Assembly (NCBI RefSeq): GCF_002160255.1
Contig: NZ_NFKF01000004.1
Coordinates: forward strand, 1 to 64,000
Origin: Olsenella sp. An188
GTDB taxonomy: Bacteria > Actinomycetota > Coriobacteriia > Coriobacteriales > Atopobiaceae
Reading direction: 5' to 3'
DNA length: 64,000 nucleotides
Positions 44,728 through 52,241 of this stretch are shown piece after piece. The position numbers and the translations under genes were made by a program. The stretch's first letter is position 1, and every line of letters begins with the position of its first letter. The notes below the pieces were generated by a model. It was not told the DNA's origin, made no database searches, and saw nothing but the letters and a program-made list of their open reading frames with translations.

Positions 44728-46968
44728 CTAGGGGTTTGCCTCGGAGACGGTGGCGGCCTCGTTGTGGTAGAGCCCCAGCTCGATTCCCTGCCGCACGCGC
44801 TCCTCAAGCCGGTCACGAAGCGCCTGTTGGTCGTTTGAGCTGCGGTCTACGGCAATGCGGACTATGCGCCCGTCATCGGTGGCGCCGATGACGAGGTCGC
44901 CCTTGGGGGAGACGGCGAGCCCGCGGAGCTCGCTTCCCAGCTCGTGGCGGGCGCTCGTTCCGTAGTTCTCCTCGGCGAAGAATGTGACGAGCGTCCCGTC
45001 CGCCATCCCGCAGGCAAAGAGCGTCCCGTCCGGAGAGGCCGCGATGGTCCGCGAGCGGGCCGAGGCCGAGGAGGTCATGCTTTCGGTGATGCCCTCCCGC
45101 TCGACCCATCTGCCCCACTCCTGGACAAGGGTGCGGGAGCCGTCTTCGCGCACGGTGCCGTTGCCCACGGCCACGACCCTGTCTGCGCCCGCGGCGATCG
45201 CGAGGGGCGTGGTCCCGCCCCGCGTGACGGCGGACTCCGGGTAAGAGACCTCGGCGGCACCGGGCTCCAGCACGGCGAGGTTTCCGTCACGGGTCCCAAC
45301 GAACACGTGCCCCTCGGCGTCCAGGGCGGTGGCCTCCACCGCAAGGCCGTCGACCCTGCTCAGCACCCCTCCTGAGGAATCGAGCACGAGCAACGCTCCC
45401 TCGCACCCCACGGCAAGGGAGCCCCCGCCCTCCACGGCCGAGACGCACGTGGGAGCAAGTCCGTCGGGAAGGGGCAGCTCCGTGACGTTTCTCGTGGCGC
45501 AGTCCACGTGAAGGAGGCGCGGCGTCTGCGGGTCGCTGGGGCGGCGGGCCACCACGAAGAAGTCCTTCTCGCCCGACCCTGGGGCCAGGCTGAGGGCCTC
45601 CGTGGCATCGAGCGTCTCGTCAGCGCCCTCGATGGTTCCCGAGCTCGCGTCAACAAAGGTGATCGAACCGTCCCGGGCAAGAAACGCGGCCCGCTCGCCC
45701 GCCCCCAGGCTCACCCCGTCGACAAAGGACCGGTCGGTTGTGGCGAGAATCGTCGTGTCCCGCCGGACCTGCCACAGGAACACCTCGTCGGAGGGCGTGC
45801 GCACCGCCACGCTGGCGCTGTCCGGCCCCCACGCCAGCGTGCTGCCCTCCGGGTTTCGGGTGCCGTTGAGAAAGAGCAGCTGGGAGCCACGAGCGCCGTC
45901 CAGGATGACGATTCCTCCCTCGCCGAGGACCGCCAGATAGCTTCCGTCGGGCGAGAAGGACATGTCGAAGCTCGGTATCTCAAGGCGCGTGGTTGCCAGG
46001 CGCCTGCCGTCTGTCCCCGAGAGGGTCACGAGCGCTCCGTTTGCGCCCAGCTCTGCGGTGAGCCCAGAGGCCTCGGAGACGGCCTCTGCTCGCGCGACCT
46101 CTGGGAAGGAGAACCCGCGGGAGGCTGCCTCGTCCCTGCTCAGGAGCTCGGTGGGTGTGATGGCGTCAAGTGCTGACCTCATCATCAGCTGCGTCGAGTA
46201 ACCGTCGTTGAGAGCTGCGTCTCGCGCGTACCCCTCGTCATCGAGCACCCGCAAGGTCCCGTCCGCGACGAGGTAGGGGTTGACCCGGTTGCCCACCTCG
46301 CTGGAGTGGACCAGCAGAGAGTTGGCGTAGCTGCGGCTTCCCACGAGCGACGACTCCCGGCTCACGGACCGGACCTGGTGATACGCGGAAAAGGCCCACA
46401 GGATGACGAGAGCTGAGAGGATGGTGAGGACGCGGGCGCCCCTTGCACGGGCTCTCGAGGCGCGCACGTACCTCTCGGCGTTCTCCGTTATGACCCCTAC
46501 GCTCCCGGTGCCTCTGAGCGCGCGGGTGACCTCGCGAAGGCTTCGTCCCCGGAGTAGGTCCCGCCGCTTGCGCCCGTCCCTCAGCCAGCCTTCCGCGCGC
46601 GTCTCCACCGTGGCGGTGAGGTCGGAGAGCGGCGAGACGCGCCGATACTCCGCGGCTATGGAGCTGGCCGTCTCCGTGAGGTCCTTCTCGCCCTGATCCG
46701 CAGAGACCTCGAGGATGGGGCGCCTGTAGTAGCGTGCCTGACCCACCTCGTTCTGGCAGGGCGTCGAGTCGTACCACTCGCGCGAGACAACGAGCACCAC
46801 GAGGCTTGCCCCGCGGATCGCATCGCTCACGCGCGCGTCCCAGATCTCTCCGGACCTCAGCTGCTCCGTGTCCTGCCACACGGGGATACCCCGGGCTTCC
46901 AGCTGCCGCACGAGCCCGTCCACGGAGGCTTTGCGGACGCGTGCGTAGGAGACAAAGACGTAGGGCAT
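44728..46968 (-). CDS. TIR-domain membrane protein with beta-propeller ectodomain or sensor
   Basis: The 746-residue protein starts with a TIR domain (about 1-95): YVFVSYARVRKASVD, then REWYDSTPCQNEVG, where Cys71 and Glu74 match the WCxxE catalytic site of NAD-cleaving TIRs. A basic linker and one membrane helix (about 182-200, VLTILSALVILWAFSAY) follow. The rest (about 270-720) has repeated strands such as SFSPDGSYLAVLGEGGIVIL and AASPDGTLFACGMADGTLV, typical of WD40-like propellers. It resembles a sensor joined to an NADase effector. It is last in a leftward operon with an interrupted paralogue. The ribosome site TAGGAGG overlaps the upstream stop. Confidence 0.82.
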   Translation of the reverse strand: MPYVFVSYARVRKASVDGLVRQLEARGIPVWQDTEQLRSGEIWDARVSDAIRGASLVVLVVSREWYDSTPCQNEVGQARYYRRPILEVSADQGEKDLTETASSIAAEYRRVSPLSDLTATVETRAEGWLRDGRKRRDLLRGRSLREVTRALRGTGSVGVITENAERYVRASRARARGARVLTILSALVILWAFSAYHQVRSVSRESSLVGSRSYANSLLVHSSEVGNRVNPYLVADGTLRVLDDEGYARDAALNDGYSTQLMMRSALDAITPTELLSRDEAASRGFSFPEVARAEAVSEASGLTAELGANGALVTLSGTDGRRLATTRLEIPSFDMSFSPDGSYLAVLGEGGIVILDGARGSQLLFLNGTRNPEGSTLAWGPDSASVAVRTPSDEVFLWQVRRDTTILATTDRSFVDGVSLGAGERAAFLARDGSITFVDASSGTIEGADETLDATEALSLAPGSGEKDFFVVARRPSDPQTPRLLHVDCATRNVTELPLPDGLAPTCVSAVEGGGSLAVGCEGALLVLDSSGGVLSRVDGLAVEATALDAEGHVFVGTRDGNLAVLEPGAAEVSYPESAVTRGGTTPLAIAAGADRVVAVGNGTVREDGSRTLVQEWGRWVEREGITESMTSSASARSRTIAASPDGTLFACGMADGTLVTFFAEENYGTSARHELGSELRGLAVSPKGDLVIGATDDGRIVRIAVDRSSNDQQALRDRLEERVRQGIELGLYHNEAATVSEANP

Positions 46969-46977
46969 GGCTTCCTC

Positions 46978-49206
46978 CTAGCGCGGCGTGGGCAGTGGGG
47001 TCGCGGCGCGCATCCCCATGCCCTCGACGAAGTCCTCCGGGAAAGACTCGAGCTCCGCCGGTGACCAGGCTGCGGGCGAGCGTGCCGCCACCGCCTCGGC
47101 AATGCCCTGCACCCCAACGGCTTCCGAGTTGGCGTAGGGGGTCCACCAGCGGTCTCCCGCCCTCACGGCGAGGCGCTCACCGTCCTCGGTCCACCCCACG
47201 GCCTCGACGGGGGAGCCGTCCGGCGTGTCCCACTCGCGCGTGGGGACCATGGTGATGCCACTCCCCCCGTCGATCATCGTGTAGGCCGTGACGCCCCCCG
47301 ACCTCGTCCCTATGACAAAGCGCGCCGGCTGGTACGCGGCGGCAACAGCCGTGATGTCGTCGGGCTCCCCGTGCGTCCCCTGGAAGGTGTAGCTGTGGTC
47401 CTCGTTGCCGTAGGTCAGGACAAACTCCTCCGCCCCGTCCGAGCGGATGGCAAAGGTGCCGTCTGGCGTGGCGCTCTTCAGCGACTCGCTCACCACCGCT
47501 CCGCTTGGCATCTCCCGCGCGGGCGCTATGCCCTCGAGGGAGTAGATGCTCGTCGTCACGCCGTTTCCGCAGCTCACAAACCCCTCGGCCGTTGCGTCCA
47601 CCTGAGCGACGCCCGCCATGTGCGCGCCAAGGGTGCCCAGGGTCGCTCCCGTGGGCACGTCGATGACCTGCGCCCCTGCCTCGGCCGTGACCACGACGGC
47701 GCTCTCGCCCGAGACCGCCAGGTCCAGGGGCGCGCTCGTGGCTGAAAAGCCGATGGGGGAGAGCTCCGTGCCGCCCGGGGCGAGAAGCTCGAGTCGCCCG
47801 TCAAGTCAGATCACGGCGCCGATCTCCCCAAGGGCGCCGACGCACTCCGACCCCTCGGGCGCCGTGGCCCGCCCGAGCGGTTCCAGGGTCTCCCCGTCAA
47901 CGAGAAGCACCTCGGAGCCAGTGCGCACGAGGGCTCTCAGGCCGTTGCGCGTCCGCTCGACCGAGAGCACGTCATCCGCTTCAAGCCGCGACTCCAAGGT
48001 CCCATCCCCTAGATTGACGAGCGCGAGGACGCCCTCGGCGGCGCCGAGTGCCCGGCTTCCGTCAGCTGAGACCGTAACGTCCCCGAGGGTCGCGCCATCA
48101 TAGCCCGAATCGACCGCCTCCCATGAGCGCGTGTCAAAGCACCTGATGCCGTCCCCGTCGGCAACGACCAGGCACGATCCGTCCGGCGTGACGTCAAAGG
48201 CAGGGTGCCCCTCGTCGGAGACGCGGCGGTTGTCCGTGGCCTCGGCGGTTCTTGTCAGCCAGGTCTGGATGGTTCCCTCAGCCCCGGCAACGAAGGCACG
48301 CTCCCCGTCATCGGTGAGGGCGGCCCTTCCCTGGCGTCCCGTCCCCGCCGCCTCCTCCACAAGGCCGAGCTCGGAGACCTTCCAGACGGACGAGAGGGCG
48401 TCGATGGTCTGGAGGTAGCTGGTGTCCGAGTTGATGTTCTCGTTCGCGCCAATCTGGAGCAGCCTAAAGGCGGCGTACTCTGGGTTGTGGGCGGTGTCGA
48501 GGCCGTCCATGGCCTCCTGCAGCAGTTGGGCGTGGAAGCGGTAGTGCTGCAGGACCAGGTTGGCGGCGAGAAGGGCAAAGACGATGAAAAGCGCCGCACA
48601 CGCCGTCCGTACCCTGCGGCTGACGAGTCGCTTCCGCTCCTTGTTGGCGTGCCGTTCCGATGCGGTCACATAGTCCCTCATGGTCGCGGTGGGGCGCTGA
48701 TAGGGGTCGCTCGCAAGGGCGGCGAGCACGTCTCGGGCCCGGGATGCAGCCCGGACGTCCTGCAGAAGGTAGCTCGCGTCATGGTCGCACAGCTCCCAGC
48801 GCCTGGCCCGCTCGTCGAGGTCGTAGAACGAGTCGTAGAGGCTGACGTTGGAGCGCATGAGGAGCCTCCACGGATCGCTGTTCCTGCCCGCGCCCTGGGA
48901 GAAGTCCGCCCAGTTGCGCTCCCGCAGGGGAGAGCCGGGCTTGCCGGCCTGCTCCGGGCGCACCTCGTCAAGGCGCACGGGGATGGTGACGGCGGCGCGC
49001 GCCGCCTCGGCGCCTGCGGCAGGAAGAAACCTGGGGTCCTGGACCGCGGCGCGGGACATCAGGACGATGCAGATGTCGGCGGGCGCATCCGGGGAGCCAG
49101 GCTCGACTACGCTGTACTTCTCGGCACGCGCCACGCTTTTGGCGACAAGGGCGACGTCCTCGTCTGCCGCGCAGGCAAGGACGCAGATGCGCCGCCTCTG
49201 GTCCAT
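46978..49206 (-). pseudogene. TIR-like/beta-propeller membrane protein interrupted by in-frame UGA
   Basis: Read from the ATG at 49206, the frame encodes 466 residues to a TGA at 47806-47808. It then continues in the same frame for 275 more residues to 46978. The join reads GALGEIGAVI-stop-LDGRLELLAPGG, which looks like one propeller strand. Full length (742 codons) matches the 746-residue paralogue downstream. The N-terminus (about 1-85) is a diverged TIR-like fold without the catalytic CxxE. A membrane helix lies at about 205-225 and propeller repeats follow. UGA is a normal stop elsewhere here (adk and others), so this is a nonsense mutation, a read-through site or an error. The base after the stop is C, a leaky context in some bacteria. 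Confidence 0.75.
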
Positions 49207-49224
49207 GTAGCCCCCTCCCGATGC

Positions 49225-49584
49225 CTAGAGATTGCCTATCGAGACGCCCGTGCCGCTGCGGACGAGCTCCACGAGGTGCTGCGGCGTGTCCCCGAGGGAG
49301 TCTGCGCCCTCGAACATCGCTCCCATGCGGATCTTGCCCGCGCGCTCCGGGTTGACCCCCGGCATCCTGAGCGCCGCGAGTGACGAGCAGTTTCGGAACA
49401 GGCCGGAGAGGTGCTCGGCGTGCGAGGTGTCAAGCAGCTCGAGTCCGCGCACCTCCCGCAGGCGGGAGCACTCAGCAAACCAGTTGACGAGCGTCTGGGG
49501 CACGATGGGAGAGGCCACATCCGCCCAGCTGGGCTCCTCGTCTGCGGGGACCCTGACGGTTCCCCTCCTGAAGCTGCAGGTCAT
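49225..49584 (-). CDS. Small protein with BspA/DUF285-like leucine-rich repeat
   Basis: The 119-residue product contains LDTSHAEHLSGLFRNCSSLA followed by a second unit with GAMFEGADSL. These match the LDTS-x-MSGMF-x-CSSL pattern of DUF285/BspA repeats, here about two units. There is no signal peptide. The ATG at 49584 has ACGGAGG six bases upstream. It is the first gene of the leftward TIR operon, 18 bases before the interrupted gene. A GTTGCGCAAC palindrome lies 50 bases upstream. It may be a scaffold or target for the TIR proteins; this is a guess. Confidence 0.6.
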   Translation of the reverse strand: MTCSFRRGTVRVPADEEPSWADVASPIVPQTLVNWFAECSRLREVRGLELLDTSHAEHLSGLFRNCSSLAALRMPGVNPERAGKIRMGAMFEGADSLGDTPQHLVELVRSGTGVSIGNL

Positions 49585-49634
49585 GCGGACCTCCGTCCCC
49601 TTGGTTGGCGCCATTCTACGCCGCTGTGCCGCCG

Positions 49635-49646
49635 CGTTGCGCAACG
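49635..49646. promoter_or_regulatory. CGTTGCGCAACG palindrome (site 1)
   Basis: A 12-bp perfect palindrome lies between the divergent genes 49584(-) and 49720(+). Related palindromes sit at 57068-57077 and 59188-59219, both upstream of island genes. An operator for a shared regulator is inferred. Confidence 0.5.
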
Positions 49647-49719
49647 GGGCGGGCGGGCGTGGGACACGGTAGTCCCAGCGGCCGCGGAAGGCCGAGAAAC
49701 CCATCGAAAGGGGAGCATC

Positions 49720-49845
49720 ATGAGGATCAAGAGGCTCGTTCAGGCATGGCGGCGGCGCGACATCCGCGTCTGCCCGCACTGCGGGTACCGCGGTAGCGAT
49801 TGGCCGGACAGCGGCGAGTGTCCGAGCTGCGGCGAGATTAGCTAG
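49720..49845 (+). CDS. 41-residue zinc-ribbon microprotein
   Basis: The product has a basic N-terminus (MRIKRLVQAWRRRDIRV) and a rubredoxin-like zinc ribbon with CPHCG (from residue 18) and CPSCG near the end. AAAGGGGAGC precedes the ATG and an intrinsic terminator follows, so it is a real transcription unit. Function is unknown. It shares its upstream palindrome with the divergent TIR operon. Confidence 0.7.
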   Translation: MRIKRLVQAWRRRDIRVCPHCGYRGSDWPDSGECPSCGEIS

Positions 49846-49862
49846 CCGCGCCCCCCCGCGGA

Positions 49863-49893
49863 GAAAGGGGCGCCCAAGGGGTGCCCCTTTCTT
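49863..49893 (+). terminator. Terminator of the zinc-ribbon microprotein gene
   Basis: A 13-bp stem (49863-49875 with 49879-49891, one G-T pair) has a 3-base loop and is followed by TT. It lies 17 bases after the stop. Confidence 0.8.
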
Positions 49894-49991
49894 GCGGCGC
49901 GCGCGTCCGCCGATTCGTCCGCGGGCATTCCCAACCGTGGCTCGAATGTGTGAGATAACAGAAAGGCAACGCCGCGAAGGAAGTGGGAGTG

Positions 49992-52193
49992 ATGCGGATG
50001 GACTCGCGCCGGGACATAAAGGTGTTTGTGTCTTCGACCTCGGTTGACCTTCAGGAGCAGCGGGAGGCGACGTTTAGGGCCATCCAGCGCCTCGAGCTCA
50101 TTCCCGTGGTGATGGAGAGCTTTGGGGCCCACTCGCGCTCGCCGATCGAGGTGTGTCGCGAGAAGGTGGGCGGGTGCAAGTACTTCGTCCTTATCGTCGG
50201 CTTCATGTACGGCTCGGCCTACGAGGACGGCAAGTCGTTCACCGAGCACGAGTACGAGTGCGCGCTGGAGTCCGGCGCCAAGATCAAGGTCTTCATGCTG
50301 TCCGACAACGCCGAGGTAAAGGGCGCCTTCATTGAGAAGGGCGCGGGTGCCGTGAAGCTCGAGGCGTTCAAGGAGCGCCTGAGGAAGCGCCACACCGTCC
50401 AGTTCTTCGAGACCGCCGAGCAGCTGGGCGGCCTCGTCAAGGACGCCCTCACGGAGGAGCTCATCAAGAAGAAGGAGCCTCCCGTCCCCGTGCCCGTTCC
50501 GGCCACGTCCCTGGGCGAGGCCATCGAGCGGGCACTCACTGCGGCGGGGGCCAAGCCGGGCGAGGAGCTCGCGACGGCATGGGTCGGCAAGGTCCTGAGG
50601 GACGCGGGGATCCTCTGGAGCAGTCACGGCTACTCCAGGCTCAAGGCAATGCTCCTGGACTTCTCGGTGGAGAAGGGCGGCTTCCTGAGCTTCAGGGACG
50701 TCGTCCAGAACGGCGGCCCGCAGACGTTGGTCATCTACGTGCCCAAGTCCGGCCGGGCGGCCAAGAAGCAGGTGAGGGTGGACTGGGACAGCCCGCTCGC
50801 CAAGGCCGCGCTTGCCGCCTGCGACCTCGCGCTCGCCCGGGGCGGCCAGCCCGGGAAGAGCGAGAGCCTGACGGATGCCCCCGAGTCCGTGTCCCTCTCC
50901 GTCAACGTTCCCCAGAGCATGCGGGTCCGTCTCGCCTCCCTCCTCAAGGGTCTGGGCGAGAAGGACGTGCCCCAGCTCCTCGAGGTGGCCTGGGCCGCGG
51001 CACGCAGGAAGGGCGCGGTGCGTCGTGACGACGAGAGGGGCGAGAGGCTGATCTTCCCCGTCCCCCTCTCGGCGGACGCGCGGAGCGCCGGCTACGTCGA
51101 GGTCACGGTGATGCCCTCGGTCAAGAACGGACAGGAGGACAAGCCCTGGTACAAACCATGGTTTGTCTGCTTCGTCTCGATGAGCGTCCTCGGCGCCCCC
51201 GTGTTCGCACGCTTCCGCCCCATTGACGCGCTCGAGCGATTCTGCGGCCTCTCGCGCCTGCCCGAGGCCGTCCTCGGGCAGCTCGCGGAGCTTGCCCTTG
51301 ACGAGCGCTGGTCATGGCTTCCCGCGAAGGAGGGGAGGCGCAACACCATCCTCGAGAACTATCTCCGGGCGACGTTTGCCCGCCTCGCCTGGCAGGACGG
51401 CCTCGTCGTCTGGAGGCGCGAGGAGGGCGGTCCCGGGAGACCGGCGCTGGCCGAGGACTTCTCCGGGGCCAGTCACATCTGCATCTCGGAGGACGGGACG
51501 TTTGCCGCCTTCAACACCGGGCTCATCTCGAGCTCGCTTAGTGACATCTACGCCTGCCTCAGGCGTGACGGGGGAGCGAAGGAGTTCTCCTGGGCGGGCT
51601 TTTGTACCGTGGGGAGAAGCGACCTGAGCCGTGAGCTCATCAGAAAGATCTCGCACCTGCCTCTTCGCGCGAGGTACTTCTCCAAGATCGGCGAGCTTCT
51701 CTACGATCCCGAGAGGACTCTCGTTCCCAACGTCGAGCACATCCTCGTGGGCAACCTCGAGAGGCTGCCCCTGGCGTTCCTTCGCCGCGAGCTCGGCGGG
51801 CTGCCCGGCCTGGCGGAGCTCTTTGACCAGGCGGAGCGGGACGAGGCCCAGCGCCCGGCACTTCTCGCCAGACTTAGAGGGACCCTCACCAACGACCGAC
51901 TTGCCCTCGAGTCCCTGGAAAACGGCTTCAGGACCGCAGTCGAGCGCGCAAAGAAGCTGGTGGAGTGGGACTACAAGTTTGCGGTGCCCTCGTACTACCC
52001 GGCGAGGGACCGGATGAACTTCCTGCTGCCGCTTTGCTTCACGGACCCCCTCGTGGCCGACGCTGCGCTCGTCGTGGAGCTGCTCGAGTCCGGAAACTAC
52101 GAGGGCCAGACCGTGCTCACGCTCCCCCAGGCTTTCGTCGACGCGCGCTGCATCGCGCGCCCGGCCAGCGAGTGGCTCCGTCCGCCAAGCTAG
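49992..52193 (+). CDS. DUF4062 / OST-HTH-like / DUF3825 multidomain protein
   Basis: The 733-residue protein has three parts. Residues about 5-110 are DUF4062 (KVFVSSTSVDLQEQREATFR ... SFTEHEYECAL), a TIR-like fold. About 165-255 resembles an OST-HTH/LOTUS RNA-binding domain (WVGKVLRDAGILWSSHGYSR). About 400-600 is DUF3825 (LDERWSWLPAKEGRRNTILE and TFAAFNTGLISSSLSDIYAC). DUF4062 heads are common in predicted anti-phage and conflict proteins. Two in-frame ATGs (49992, 49998) are both plausible. The downstream gene has a related head domain, so a pair is likely. No catalytic residue is proposed. Confidence 0.75.
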   Translation: MRMDSRRDIKVFVSSTSVDLQEQREATFRAIQRLELIPVVMESFGAHSRSPIEVCREKVGGCKYFVLIVGFMYGSAYEDGKSFTEHEYECALESGAKIKVFMLSDNAEVKGAFIEKGAGAVKLEAFKERLRKRHTVQFFETAEQLGGLVKDALTEELIKKKEPPVPVPVPATSLGEAIERALTAAGAKPGEELATAWVGKVLRDAGILWSSHGYSRLKAMLLDFSVEKGGFLSFRDVVQNGGPQTLVIYVPKSGRAAKKQVRVDWDSPLAKAALAACDLALARGGQPGKSESLTDAPESVSLSVNVPQSMRVRLASLLKGLGEKDVPQLLEVAWAAARRKGAVRRDDERGERLIFPVPLSADARSAGYVEVTVMPSVKNGQEDKPWYKPWFVCFVSMSVLGAPVFARFRPIDALERFCGLSRLPEAVLGQLAELALDERWSWLPAKEGRRNTILENYLRATFARLAWQDGLVVWRREEGGPGRPALAEDFSGASHICISEDGTFAAFNTGLISSSLSDIYACLRRDGGAKEFSWAGFCTVGRSDLSRELIRKISHLPLRARYFSKIGELLYDPERTLVPNVEHILVGNLERLPLAFLRRELGGLPGLAELFDQAERDEAQRPALLARLRGTLTNDRLALESLENGFRTAVERAKKLVEWDYKFAVPSYYPARDRMNFLLPLCFTDPLVADAALVVELLESGNYEGQTVLTLPQAFVDARCIARPASEWLRPPS

Positions 52194-52241
52194 GGCTTCC
52201 GTCCCCGTGTCGCTGCCACCATAGACCGTCAAGGGGGTGCC

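Noticed and set aside
47806-47808. Selenocysteine or a reassigned UGA codon in the TIR-like gene
   Set aside because: UGA ends several genes normally here (for example adk). No SECIS-like structure or selenoprotein context is visible, and the expected residue by eye is Trp or Arg.
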